From: Flavobacterium sp. LC2016-01
Lineage (GTDB): Bacteria; Bacteroidota; Bacteroidia; Flavobacteriales; Flavobacteriaceae
NCBI RefSeq assembly: GCF_009711135.1
Contig: NZ_WMIC01000001.1
Location: 620,001 to 684,000, forward strand
DNA: 64,000 bases
Direction: 5' to 3'
The notes under the pieces were generated by a model. The model was not told the origin of the DNA. It was given only the letters and a program-made list of their open reading frames with translations, and made no database searches. Made by a program: the position numbers and the translations under genes. Every line of letters starts with the position of its first letter. Positions within the stretch are counted from its first letter, which is position 1. Positions 53,833 to 62,497 of the stretch are shown piece after piece.

Positions 53833-54585
53833 TTATATAGCAGTTACAATTGCTAAAAAGTCATCTGCTTTTAAAGCCGCACCTCCAATTAGACCACCGT
53901 CTACGTCTGGTTTAGAGAATATTTCTTTAGCGTTGTCTGGTTTTACAGAACCACCGTATAAAATAGAAACTTCGTCAGCGATGTCAGCTCCAAAAGCTTT
54001 GCGGATAGTTTCTCTGATAAATTCGTGCATTTCCTGAGCTTGTTCTGGCGAAGCAGTTTCTCCAGTTCCAATAGCCCAAACTGGCTCATACGCTAAAACA
54101 ACTTTAGACCAAGATTCTTTTGCAATATGGAAAATACCATCACGTAATTGATTTTCAACAATGTTGAAGTGATTTCCAGACTGACGGTCTTTTAATTCTT
54201 CTCCAAAACAGAAAATAACAGTCATGTCATGTTTCAAAGCTGTGTCAACTTTGTTTGCGATTAATGCATCAGTTTCGTGGAAAATAGCTCTGCGCTCTGA
54301 GTGACCTAGAATTACTGTATTAACACCAATACTTGTTAGCATATCTGCAGAAATTTCTCCTGTAAAAGCACCGCCTTCAGCTTGGTGAACGTTTTGAGCA
54401 GAAACTCCAATAGTTGTATTTTTTACTTTTGCAGCGGCTGCTTGTAAATTTACAAATGTAGGTGCTACAATAACTTGTGCAGTTGTTTGTGCTGGTATTT
54501 TAGTGATTAATTCGCTTAATAATTCTTCAGTCTGTGCTGCGTTTTTATGCATTTTCCAGTTTCCTGCAACAATCTTTTTTCTCAT
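53833..54585 (-). CDS. tpiA: Triosephosphate isomerase
   Basis: 250 residues. Interconverts dihydroxyacetone phosphate and glyceraldehyde 3-phosphate. The N-terminal KIVAGNWKMHKN (Lys), the catalytic His in ILGHSERRAIF, the catalytic Glu in LAYEPVWAIGTGETASPEQAQ and the phosphate loop YGGSVKPDN and GGLIGGAALK are intact. 49 bases after the tlpA-like gene on the same strand. Confidence 0.98.
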   Translation of the reverse strand: MRKKIVAGNWKMHKNAAQTEELLSELITKIPAQTTAQVIVAPTFVNLQAAAAKVKNTTIGVSAQNVHQAEGGAFTGEISADMLTSIGVNTVILGHSERRAIFHETDALIANKVDTALKHDMTVIFCFGEELKDRQSGNHFNIVENQLRDGIFHIAKESWSKVVLAYEPVWAIGTGETASPEQAQEMHEFIRETIRKAFGADIADEVSILYGGSVKPDNAKEIFSKPDVDGGLIGGAALKADDFLAIVTAI

Positions 54586-54634
54586 TTTGGTAGTTTTTAT
54601 TATTCTTTTAATTTTTTGTTTTTGCGGTAATTTG

Positions 54635-55135
54635 TTAAGCTTCTTTTAAGCTTTTCAAAGCTTCATTGATTTTATCAAAATCAGTTTCGATAGCACGGTA
54701 AAGAACGATTTTTCCAGTTTTGTCAATGATGATATATCTTGGAATCCAGTCTAAGTCAATTGCTTTTCCAAAAAGTCCTTTCATGCCGTCATTCATCATA
54801 TAATGATCACCTTTTAATTCGTGTTTTTCGATTCCGGCTTTCCATTTATCAGCTGTTTTATCAGCGGAAATGAATAGATAAGAAACATCAGGATTATTAG
54901 CTTGAAGTTCTTTTACTTTTGGCATTGCTTTTACGCAATCACCGCACCATGAAGCCCAAACTTCGATAACCAAAGTTTTTCCTTTATATTTTTTTAATAT
55001 GCTTTTGAATGCAACTTGACTATCGTCTGTTGCTAATAATTTTTCAGATAAAGCTTCTTTTGAAAATTCTTTTTTCTGTGCCTGAGAACATGAAAATGTA
55101 ATAAATGCAATAACTACTAGGGCTAACTGTTTCAT
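54635..55135 (-). CDS. TlpA-like thioredoxin-fold lipoprotein
   Basis: 166 residues with a lipobox (FITFSC). Single thioredoxin-like domain with the redox motif WCGDC in VIEVWASWCGDCVKAMPKVKEL and a cis-Pro loop WIPRYIIIDKTGKI. Probable periplasm-facing oxidoreductase. In gene order it stands between the tpiA group and the inserted genes at 55.4-58 kb, and belongs to the conserved DUF1599-DoxX-tlpA-tpiA type cluster. Confidence 0.88.
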   Translation of the reverse strand: MKQLALVVIAFITFSCSQAQKKEFSKEALSEKLLATDDSQVAFKSILKKYKGKTLVIEVWASWCGDCVKAMPKVKELQANNPDVSYLFISADKTADKWKAGIEKHELKGDHYMMNDGMKGLFGKAIDLDWIPRYIIIDKTGKIVLYRAIETDFDKINEALKSLKEA

Positions 55136-55438
55136 ATTATATTTAAATTATTTTTTTAAGTACTGAATTCACAAAGTTAAACAAACAAATTGAATGCCAA
55201 ATGGAGATTAACAAAATTTGAAGAGTAGTTTGTTTTGTAACAATTCGTTAAATTTTGGTTACGAAAAACAGAATGAAATCGTAATAGTTAGGTTGAAAAA
55301 TCTAATTTTAAAGAGTTTTTTTTAGAATTGATTTTTTATTAAGACAAAAAAAGGAGTTTTTTTATTTTTAAAGGTACCTTTAACGTTAAAAAAATATCTT
55401 ATGTTTTACTTTTTTTAAAAGAATAGATGGGTATTTTA
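55136..55438. other. 303-base intergenic region
   Basis: Upstream of the tlpA-like gene and downstream of a lipoprotein gene, both minus strand, so it should hold a promoter for tlpA-tpiA. Two overlapping perfect 12-base palindromes are seen, AAAGGTACCTTT (55370-55381) and TTTAACGTTAAA (55379-55390). No open frame or RNA gene was found. Confidence 0.5.
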
Positions 55439-55894
55439 CTATTTTGTATCGATTAGAATTTTATAAATTCCAGTAGTTTTATCGAACTGAAAATCTGCAT
55501 TCTTGATTTCAATAGAATTGTATTTTGTATAAGAACATTTTTTATTTATTCTTTCCGCATCAACTTTTAGTTCAAAAATGCTTTTGCCTTGAAAAAAAGC
55601 AATAACATAATTTATCTTTTCTGTTTGCCATCCTATATCACGAATTGAAACATAATAGGAGTTTCCGTTTATTATGTTTACAGTTCTTATAATATTTGCC
55701 GTATTTAAATCAGTTACTATAATAGCAGTTTTAGGATCATATTTTCCGTTTGATAATAAATCTTCGCCTGTGTTTTTATCTATAAACTGAAAAACAAATT
55801 CATTTGGTGGTGTTGTACAATCTATATTTTCTCCAGCGCACCCTGAAATGGTTATACAAAAGAAAATAAATGATAATTTGATTAATACTTTCAT
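55439..55894 (-). CDS. Small lipoprotein, function unknown
   Basis: 151 residues with a lipobox (ITISGC). The remainder is beta-rich (FVFQFIDKNTGEDLLSNGKYDP, FQFDKTTGIYKILID) without a recognised family, comparable to short orphan lipoproteins of Flavobacterium. It lies in the set of extra genes between the DoxX and tlpA-like genes. Confidence 0.6.
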   Translation of the reverse strand: MKVLIKLSFIFFCITISGCAGENIDCTTPPNEFVFQFIDKNTGEDLLSNGKYDPKTAIIVTDLNTANIIRTVNIINGNSYYVSIRDIGWQTEKINYVIAFFQGKSIFELKVDAERINKKCSYTKYNSIEIKNADFQFDKTTGIYKILIDTK

Positions 55895-55979
55895 GGATAT
55901 AGTTTCGTTTTTGGTATATTAAATTTAAGAATATTATTTATTTTAACAAATTCAGTTTTTTGAGAATAATTTTAAAATG

Positions 55980-56639
55980 CTAATTCAAATCATAATTTCC
56001 ATTGGCCCATTTTTTACATGGAGCAATCCATAAGTCTAAAGCTTTATAAAGGAAACCGTGCTTTAGATTTGTATTCAATTCGATCTCTTTGAAGTGATTT
56101 ATTTTAAGTTTCGAAGTTTCTTTTCGTTTAATTGCTGAAACACCATAGATATCTGATTTTTCGTAAATGGTGAGAATGTTTCCACAGAAATTGATTTCTG
56201 GAGCTTGCTCAATATCAACATCTCTAAAACAGCCGATAAAAACAAAATTTACATCAGGATTGGCTAAATAAGTAGAAGCATATTGTGCAATATAACCGCC
56301 TTTTGAAGTTCCGATGATGGTAATTTTATTGGCAGAAACGCCTTTTTTTAATAATGCTTTTATTTGTTTGACAATTTTTTTTGCATACTCTGCTGCATTA
56401 GTGTTTTTACTCCTGATTTCACTGTAAACAATGAAATTATCTTTTCTAAATGAAGCCAAAATTTCATTATACTCTGCTTTTCCATATTCAGGATGTGCCA
56501 CACTTAAATCATTTTGCTCCACAAATGCGTTATGCAGAAAAAAGATATATTTCTGATCTTTATCGCCTTGAGCAGAAGCAAGAACACTGAAAAATATTAT
56601 AAGCAAGTAGGCAGAAAAGAACTTTGGTAATTGTTTCAT
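55980..56639 (-). CDS. Exported alpha/beta hydrolase-fold protein
   Basis: 219 residues with a signal peptide (ending LASAQ). A serine-hydrolase elbow GTSKGGYIAQYAS is present and a late His in LKHGFLYKALDLW could complete the triad; the acid is not obvious (YEKSDIYG region). Start of the fold: KYIFFLHNAFVEQNDL. Substrate unknown. Second of the three extra genes between DoxX and tlpA. Confidence 0.72.
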   Translation of the reverse strand: MKQLPKFFSAYLLIIFFSVLASAQGDKDQKYIFFLHNAFVEQNDLSVAHPEYGKAEYNEILASFRKDNFIVYSEIRSKNTNAAEYAKKIVKQIKALLKKGVSANKITIIGTSKGGYIAQYASTYLANPDVNFVFIGCFRDVDIEQAPEINFCGNILTIYEKSDIYGVSAIKRKETSKLKINHFKEIELNTNLKHGFLYKALDLWIAPCKKWANGNYDLN

Positions 56640-56712
56640 CGATAAGGTTTATTTCGGATAATTTTCAAACCAAATATAATTAAACAATAATGAAGATTAA
56701 AAATTTTCTTAT

Positions 56713-56756
56713 AAAAAAACGCCAATAATCTAAAAATAGAATATTAGCGTTTTTTT
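56713..56756 (-). terminator. Terminator hairpin, copy A of a duplicated terminator
   Basis: AACGCCAATA... / TATTAGCGTT stem with outer A- and T-runs. Nearly the same as copy B at 57977-58016 downstream of the intact DoxX gene. Confidence 0.75.
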
Positions 56757-56770
56757 GAATTGTATGTTAT

Positions 56771-56912
56771 TTAAAGACGATAAGCAACATCAGATAATTT
56801 CAAATCATCAACATCGTTGTAATCCACTTTTTGAACAATAGTTCCTTTGTATATAACTACAATGTTAGGGTTTGATCTTTCAACTGTTTTTAAAGATGTT
56901 GCGTCGCAAAAA
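56771..56912 (-). pseudogene. Remnant of a second DoxX/redoxin gene (last 46 codons)
   Basis: In one minus-strand frame this reads FCDATSLKTVERSNPNIVV...KLSDVAYRL and then stops. It matches the C-terminus of the intact DoxX-redoxin protein (58039-59160) with about 37 of 45 identical residues; the nucleotide match is about 85% (by eye) and stops abruptly near 56912. Reading frame and stop are preserved, which suggests it diverged under selection before being cut. Its upstream end is fused, out of frame, to the gene ending at 56880. Confidence 0.85.
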
Positions 56913-57950
56913 TTGAAAATAAGGTTCTTTTTTCTTTTTTAGAAAATGATTATACGCCATTAAAAAAAATGGGAATGTTACAAAAGTTAACCAGATTATA
57001 AATTGTCTGGGAACGATTTCATAATAATAATTTAAAAAGAAAATAGTACTAACAAAAAGAATACAGAACTTAGAGTCTGATTTGCTTACTTGTGTATCTG
57101 AATATCTATCGATGTGTTCATTTTTAAGGTCACTTATTGCGTCAGAATATTTTGTAAAGAAGAATATTTTCCAACTTAGCAGAAAACCAATAAGCATCAT
57201 AAAATTCTGAATCATGTAAATACTTGAAACACCTAAAAGAAAATATTGAATTGCAATGTATGTTGCTTGTATTAATTCATTAGTACTTACAAAGCTTCCA
57301 TATTTAAAAATTCCAGATAAGTTATCGATAGCAAAAAACATTATAATTATCGAACTCCAGATGCTTAGGATTAGTTTTTTAGTATCAGATAAATAAGCTT
57401 TACTAAAAGCATTATAAAAAGAAAATAAGGAAAGTAAAATTACAATAATCATGAATGTTCGTAAGATGAAATTATCAAATCTTACCAAACCATTATCTAT
57501 AACCCAATAAATCATCGATATCGAAAGTATTAAGGTTATACCTTCTGTCAATTGAGGAGCAATTCTTCTCTTATTAAATAGTAGTGAATAAGTAACATAT
57601 AAAATAAAGAAAACAATAGGCCAAGCTAAAATACTTAGATTTAAAATTTGCATGAAATCAAATTTTGAATTAGGCGAGATGTGATATAAATAGAGACCTA
57701 AAGAAAAAGTAGAAATAAGAGAAATAATCGCTATTACAAAAGCTGTTGTCCATGTTTTTGTAATTCTTTTACTTTCAAAAATAATACCTGAGATTAAAGC
57801 CAGGATATGAAGAGGAATCAAATGTACACCATCAGTTTCGTAAAAATTAGAATCACAGATGGCATAAAGAATTAAAAATATTATAAATAAAAAAAGATAA
57901 AGATTTTGTGAAAACTTGGTAATCAATTCATTTTTTAGTTTTGCAAACAT
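56880..57950 (-). CDS. Polytopic membrane protein between duplicated DoxX tails
   Basis: 356 residues with nine to ten TM segments, no recognised family and no catalytic motif. The last 10 codons (about FLRRNIFKNS) overlap the DoxX remnant in a different frame, so the natural C-terminus was probably replaced when the gene joined the remnant. It lies between copies A and B of the duplicated DoxX tail and terminator. Likely acquired; function unknown. Confidence 0.6.
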   Translation of the reverse strand: MFAKLKNELITKFSQNLYLFLFIIFLILYAICDSNFYETDGVHLIPLHILALISGIIFESKRITKTWTTAFVIAIISLISTFSLGLYLYHISPNSKFDFMQILNLSILAWPIVFFILYVTYSLLFNKRRIAPQLTEGITLILSISMIYWVIDNGLVRFDNFILRTFMIIVILLSLFSFYNAFSKAYLSDTKKLILSIWSSIIIMFFAIDNLSGIFKYGSFVSTNELIQATYIAIQYFLLGVSSIYMIQNFMMLIGFLLSWKIFFFTKYSDAISDLKNEHIDRYSDTQVSKSDSKFCILFVSTIFFLNYYYEIVPRQFIIWLTFVTFPFFLMAYNHFLKKKKEPYFQFLRRNIFKNS

Positions 57951-57976
57951 ATTTCTTATTGGTTAATTGTTTATTC

Positions 57977-58016
57977 AAAAAAACGCCAATACATCTAAAA
58001 AAGAATATTGGCGTTT
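57977..58016 (-). terminator. Terminator of the DoxX gene (copy B)
   Basis: Stem AAACGCCAATA / TATTGGCGTTT with an A-run; about 22 bases past the DoxX-gene stop. Paralogous to 56713-56756. Confidence 0.75.
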
Positions 58017-58038
58017 AGTAAAATTATTGTTTATGATT

Positions 58039-59160
58039 TTAAATACCGTAAGCTACATCAGACAATTTTAAATCATCAACATCGTTATAATGCACTTTTT
58101 GAACAATAGTTCCTTTATGTATCACAACAATGCTCGGGTTTGCTCTTTCAACGGTTTTTAAAGCTGTTGCATCGCAGAAATAAAAGTCAACATTTAAACC
58201 ATATTGCTTTTTTGCCTTTGCAATTTCATCCGCTCCAGAAGCTGTCATCGCGATAACTTTGTATCCTTTTGCTTTGGCATCAGCTTCCACTTTTGCTAAT
58301 TTTTTCATTCCTTCAGGATTAGACAAAGCCAAATCGTAAGTTACAAAAACCAGCAATTTTGGCTCTTGCAATAATTCTGCTTTATAATCAGAATCGTCTT
58401 TTGTCATCGTGAAATCATGAATTGGCGGTACATAACCTTCTGTAATCACTTTGTCTTTTCTGTCAACAAAAGTGGCGCCTTCAGGAATATTCGCTAAATC
58501 TTTTTCAGTAAATTCTTTGTCAACTCCGTTTACTTTGTAAATGAAAATCATTTCAACTACAGATTTTGGAGCACCTTCTGGAATTTCCATTCCTTTTTCG
58601 ATATTAGTTCCCACTTTATACGGACGGAAATCTTTTATCGGATTATGATTTAAAACCCAAACTGCCATAAACACACAAAGAACGATGCTGATTAAAGTAA
58701 GGATGTTTGTAACCATTTTTGAAAATAATGGTTTAACTAATTTTTTATTAATGAATAAAATCAGAATAAAGAAAAGTAAAATAATATCTTTTGTGAAAGA
58801 TTGCCAAGGAGTTAAATGTAAAGCATCACCAAAGCATCCACAATCTTTTACTACGTCAAAATAAGCAGAGTAGAAGGTAAGGAACGTGAAGAAAACAATT
58901 AATAATAATAACGCCCAAATGGTCAATTTTGATTTATAGCCAACTAATAACATGACACCTAAAACTACTTCTAAAATCACTAAAAAGATTGCTAAACCTA
59001 AAGCCAATGGCTCTAAAAATGGCATATTGAAAACGGGTTCGCTGAAATATTCAGCCAGTTTATAAGAGAAACCAACAGGATCATTTAGTTTGATTAATCC
59101 GGAAATGATAAATAATACACCGACAAATAATCGGGAGAATTGAGTAATGATGTTTTTCAT
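58039..59160 (-). CDS. DoxX/MauE-like membrane protein fused to a redoxin domain (BT_3928-like)
   Basis: 373 residues. N-terminal four-TM DoxX/MauE-like domain (LFVGVLFIISGLIKLNDPVGF...) with a conserved CGCFGD motif near residue 108, a TM helix near 145-165, and a C-terminal thioredoxin/AhpC-like domain (LLVFVTYDLALSNPEGM; FCDATALKTVERANPSIVV) without a CxxC pair. Family members occur across Bacteroidota next to DUF1599 and tpiA. Role unclear; a respiratory or thiol function is guessed. Its 3' end is duplicated at 56771-56912. Confidence 0.88.
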   Translation of the reverse strand: MKNIITQFSRLFVGVLFIISGLIKLNDPVGFSYKLAEYFSEPVFNMPFLEPLALGLAIFLVILEVVLGVMLLVGYKSKLTIWALLLLIVFFTFLTFYSAYFDVVKDCGCFGDALHLTPWQSFTKDIILLFFILILFINKKLVKPLFSKMVTNILTLISIVLCVFMAVWVLNHNPIKDFRPYKVGTNIEKGMEIPEGAPKSVVEMIFIYKVNGVDKEFTEKDLANIPEGATFVDRKDKVITEGYVPPIHDFTMTKDDSDYKAELLQEPKLLVFVTYDLALSNPEGMKKLAKVEADAKAKGYKVIAMTASGADEIAKAKKQYGLNVDFYFCDATALKTVERANPSIVVIHKGTIVQKVHYNDVDDLKLSDVAYGI

Positions 59161-59179
59161 AACAAATATTTAAATATTC

Positions 59180-59219
59180 AAATTCCAAATTCCAAGTTTA
59201 GCATTGGAATTTGGAATTT
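59180..59219. repeat. Perfect 16-bp inverted repeat of AATTCCAA words
   Basis: AAATTCCAAATTCCAA (59180-59195) pairs perfectly with 59204-59219. It lies in the short gap between two co-oriented genes. Half of the same word pattern occurs at about 6388-6403. Confidence 0.7.
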
Positions 59220-59232
59220 AAGATTTGGAATT

Positions 59233-59775
59233 TTATTTAGTAATAGGGTTTAAAATCAGAGCAAAAACAGCATAATTAATCATATCCTGATAATTTGCGT
59301 CGATGCCTTCAGAAACTAAAGTTGCACCTTTATTGTCTTCGATTTGCTTAACACGCAACAATTTTTGAAGAATAAGATCAGTCAAAGAACTCACACGCAT
59401 ATCACGCCACGCTTCTCCGTAATCATGATTTTTAGCTTCCATTAAATCTTTGGTCAATTTAACTTTGGCATCGTATAATTCGGTTGCTTTTTCAACATCC
59501 AAATCAGGCTGATCAACAACGCCTAATTCCAGCTGAATTAAAGCCATGATAGAATAATTGATGATTCCGATGAATTCTCCTTTTTCGTCTTCATCAACTT
59601 TACGGACATCATTTTCCTGTAAACTTCTGATTCTTTGTGCTTTTATGAAAATTTGATCGGTCAATGACGGCAGTCTTAAAATTCGCCATGCACTGCCGTA
59701 ATCTTTCATTTTATTGATAAATAAGGTTCGGCAAACCGTAATTACATTATCAAATTCAAGGGAAGTATTCTTCAT
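59233..59775 (-). CDS. Tandem DUF1599 protein
   Basis: 180 residues made of two related halves: KMKDYGSAWRILRLPSLTDQIFIKAQRI... and KNHDYGEAWRDMRVSSLTDLILQKLLRV..., each followed by an [IM]INY[SA]... block, so an internal duplication. DUF1599 (also called Nmad1, nucleotide-modification-associated domain 1) resembles an all-alpha MazG-like fold. Function in the host is unknown. Divergent from folP, upstream of the DoxX gene on the same strand; the order is conserved in Bacteroidota to my knowledge. Confidence 0.9.
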   Translation of the reverse strand: MKNTSLEFDNVITVCRTLFINKMKDYGSAWRILRLPSLTDQIFIKAQRIRSLQENDVRKVDEDEKGEFIGIINYSIMALIQLELGVVDQPDLDVEKATELYDAKVKLTKDLMEAKNHDYGEAWRDMRVSSLTDLILQKLLRVKQIEDNKGATLVSEGIDANYQDMINYAVFALILNPITK

Positions 59776-59905
59776 TTATTGCTGTATATTTGCTTAAATT
59801 TTTCCAAAAATAAGGATTAAATTAAAGAGTTTCAAGTTTAAGGTTTTCTTTGTTTCAAGTTTTTTCTAAACAAAGTGTTAATGACAACAGCTTGAAAATA
59901 TAAAA

Positions 59906-59978
59906 GTTTCAAGTTTCAGGTTTCAAGTTCCAGAACTATCGCAATCTAGGTCATAACTTGAAACCTGAAACCTGAAAC
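59906..59978. repeat. Inverted repeat of TTTCAAGTTTCAGG words upstream of folP
   Basis: 24-base arms 59906-59929 and 59955-59978 pair with one mismatch. They are composed of TTTCA[AG]G words; a further GTTTCAAG word occurs at 59828-59835. In the folP/DUF1599 divergent promoter region. Confidence 0.65.
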
Positions 59979-59994
59979 AAAAATAACAAAACAG

Positions 59995-60816
59995 ATGACA
60001 ATTAACTGCAAAGGCAAGCTTATAGATTTATCAATTCCCAAAGTAATGGGAATTTTGAACATTACACCAAATTCTTTCTTTGACGGAGGAAAATATAAAA
60101 ACGAAGACGAAATTATTTCGCAAGTCGATAAAATGCTTTCTGAAGGCGCAACATTTATCGATATTGGTGCATATTCAAGCAAACCAAGCGCTGAATTTGT
60201 TACCGAACAAGAGGAAATCGACCGAATTGTTCCTGTAATCGAATTGATTTTAAAGCATTTTCCAGAAACATTATTGTCAATTGACACTTTCAGGGCCGAA
60301 GTTGCAAAAGCAAGCATAGAAAGCGGCGCTACAATCATCAACGATATTGCAGCAGGAGAACTTGACGATAAAATGTTTGAGGTAATTGCAAAATATAATG
60401 TTCCGTATATCATGATGCACATGCGTGGCAATCCGCAGACGATGCAGAGTTTGACGCAGTATGATGATATTGTAAAAGAAATACTTTTTTATTTTTCTGA
60501 AAAAGTAAAAAAGGCGAGAAGTTTAGGAATCAACGACTTGATTCTAGATCCAGGTTTCGGTTTTGCTAAAACTACTGATCAGAATTATGAAGTGATGCAA
60601 AAAATGGAACTTTTTAATCTATTAGAATTGCCGGTTTTAGCAGGAATTTCCAGAAAATCGATGATTTATAAAGCACTTAATATTACACCACAAGAAGCTT
60701 TAAACGGAACAACATTTTTGAATACAATTGCTTTAACAAAAGGAGCTAAAATTTTACGTGTTCATGATGTGAAGGAAGCGGTGGAATGTGTGGCGTTGTT
60801 TAATAAATTGAATTAA
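59995..60816 (+). CDS. folP: Dihydropteroate synthase
   Basis: 273 residues. Condenses p-aminobenzoate with 6-hydroxymethyl-dihydropterin diphosphate in folate synthesis, the target of sulfonamides. Motifs: KVMGILNITPNSFFDGGKY, FIDIGAYSSKPSAE (the pABA/pterin loop in a Bacteroidota form), SIDTFRAEVAKAS, IINDIAAG, MMHMRGNPQTMQ, LDPGFGFAKT and GISRKSMIYKALN. Complete. Confidence 0.97.
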   Translation: MTINCKGKLIDLSIPKVMGILNITPNSFFDGGKYKNEDEIISQVDKMLSEGATFIDIGAYSSKPSAEFVTEQEEIDRIVPVIELILKHFPETLLSIDTFRAEVAKASIESGATIINDIAAGELDDKMFEVIAKYNVPYIMMHMRGNPQTMQSLTQYDDIVKEILFYFSEKVKKARSLGINDLILDPGFGFAKTTDQNYEVMQKMELFNLLELPVLAGISRKSMIYKALNITPQEALNGTTFLNTIALTKGAKILRVHDVKEAVECVALFNKLN

Positions 60817-60845
60817 TTAGAATCTACTTTATTATTGATAAGTTT

Positions 60846-61292
60846 ATGGAAAAACCAAGGATTATAAATACTTTAAATATACTCCAAAAAATAGAAATGG
60901 TCGTAAACGCTAATGTTTTATTCTATTTTAGCGATATTCCTAATTGGAGTCAAAATGAATTTTTATATGGAGTTGGTGAGCCTGTGGATTATTATGAAGT
61001 TGTAGAAATAAATTTCAATCTAGATTATTCTGAAAGAGTTGATTTATATTGGAAAATTCATAGGTATATAGGTGAAAAATCTTTTCTAACTGTGGAGAAC
61101 AATAGTGTGAATTTCTGGAAAGGAGAAATAACAGAATATGAAGAAGAATGGGGGTGTTTTGATGATATTGATCACGAAATTTTAATTTTGAACTTTTCAA
61201 AGTATAATGTACCAAAAAATGTTCAAGATTGGAAAAATGATTATATGAAATTAGAAAAAAGATATTTTTCAATATTAAACGAAAAAATCTAG
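60846..61292 (+). CDS. Small protein of unknown function, immunity-like
   Basis: 148 residues, acidic, with a conserved-looking DYYEVVEINFNLDYSERVDLYWKIHRYIGE core and no signal peptide. Resembles small predicted immunity proteins in style only. AT-rich (visibly richer than folP). 29 bases after folP but not necessarily co-transcribed by design. No family recognised. Confidence 0.5.
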   Translation: MEKPRIINTLNILQKIEMVVNANVLFYFSDIPNWSQNEFLYGVGEPVDYYEVVEINFNLDYSERVDLYWKIHRYIGEKSFLTVENNSVNFWKGEITEYEEEWGCFDDIDHEILILNFSKYNVPKNVQDWKNDYMKLEKRYFSILNEKI

Positions 61293-61346
61293 AGCTATTT
61301 TTTTAAAATTAAGATTAAGACTAAAAAAGTTGCTAATTAAATTGTT

Positions 61347-61988
61347 ATGAAATACATTATCTTATTATTGATTTGTCTTTTATTCTCCTGCGGAGAAAAA
61401 AAAGACGTTTTGCTTCCAAAATCAAGCGTCACAATTGTAAAAGATGTACAAGATCACTCTCCAATTTATATCTTTTTTAAAACTGAAGGAAAAGACACAA
61501 TTGCCGATGTAAACAGAAAAAACAGCATTATCTCAACGAATTGGATTTTCAATATTGACAAACGTTTGCCTTTAAAATTGGTAATTCCGGAAGTAATGAA
61601 ATTACAGGAAAAAAAACGTGGTGACAGCGCTCATAAAAATGAAAAAGCTGAAAATTATTATTCCTACGCAGATTCAATTGGGAAGAATTTAGCCTTTTTG
61701 CCTTTCACGAAAGTGTATTACAATATGGAATTTGCTAAAAATAGTAGCGAGCTGTATTTAAAAAAGAATGGAATAATTCAGTACACGACAAAAAAAGACT
61801 ATTATTTTCCTAAAAATGAGCTTCCCGTATTTTTGGACAGTTTAATGAAATATTCTAAATTCAAGATTGTTTTTTCATTCGAAAAAAACATGTCATACGG
61901 CGAATACATTCAATATAAGATTTTTTTGGAAAAATTAAATTTGAAACAAAAACAGTTTATTAATAAAGAAGAAGAATTCGTTTTCTAA
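61347..61988 (+). CDS. Lipoprotein, function unknown
   Basis: 213 residues with a lipobox (ICLLFSC). Charged mainly-helical and beta body (VTIVKDVQDHSPIYIFFKTEGKDTIADVNRKNSI at the start). No family recognised; similar orphan lipoproteins occur near folP or rlmH in flavobacteria. Convergent with rlmH. Confidence 0.6.
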   Translation: MKYIILLLICLLFSCGEKKDVLLPKSSVTIVKDVQDHSPIYIFFKTEGKDTIADVNRKNSIISTNWIFNIDKRLPLKLVIPEVMKLQEKKRGDSAHKNEKAENYYSYADSIGKNLAFLPFTKVYYNMEFAKNSSELYLKKNGIIQYTTKKDYYFPKNELPVFLDSLMKYSKFKIVFSFEKNMSYGEYIQYKIFLEKLNLKQKQFINKEEEFVF

Positions 61989-62021
61989 CTGAACACTAAA
62001 AACTGCGACTGAATACTAATT

Positions 62022-62495
62022 TTACTGATGATGATAAGGTTCATTTCGTAAAATGGTAAATCCGCGGTACAATTGTTCAATAAAAAATAGTCGAACCATT
62101 TGATGGGAAAACGTCATCAGCGAAAGCGAAATTTTTCCCTGCGCTTTGCTGTAAACCGTATCTGAAAACCCATAAGGACCGCCAATTACAAAAACAAGAG
62201 TTTTGATTCCCGAATTCATTTTCTTTTGCAATTCTTCAGAGAAACCAACGCTGGAGAAGTTTTTCCCATTTTCATCCAATAAAATCAATTGATCGGTTGG
62301 TGAAAGTTTCGACAGAATCAATTCGCCTTCTTTTTCTTTTTGCTGGCTTTCAGATAAGTTTTTTACGTTTTTGATATCCGGAATAATCTCCAAATCAAAT
62401 TTGATGTAAAATGACAAACGTTTGGTATAATCGTCAATCAAAGTCTGAAGCGATTTATTATCTGTTTTGCCAATGGCGATAAGTTTGATGTTCAT
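62022..62495 (-). CDS. rlmH: 23S rRNA (pseudouridine-1915-N3)-methyltransferase RlmH
   Basis: 157 residues, a trefoil-knot SPOUT methyltransferase. Motifs: MNIKLIAIGKTDNKSLQTLIDDYTKRL at the start, LILLDENGKNFSS, VFVIGGPYGFSDTVY and the C-terminal MTFSHQMVRLFFIEQLYRG..EPYHH. It methylates the pseudouridine that an RluD-type enzyme makes; such a gene is at the far left of this window. Confidence 0.98.
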   Translation of the reverse strand: MNIKLIAIGKTDNKSLQTLIDDYTKRLSFYIKFDLEIIPDIKNVKNLSESQQKEKEGELILSKLSPTDQLILLDENGKNFSSVGFSEELQKKMNSGIKTLVFVIGGPYGFSDTVYSKAQGKISLSLMTFSHQMVRLFFIEQLYRGFTILRNEPYHHQ

Positions 62496-62497
62496 GT

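Noticed and set aside
56880..57950. Membrane protein as a transposon or phage gene
   Set aside because: No transposase, integrase or terminal inverted repeats were seen; the flanks are direct copies of a neighbouring gene end.
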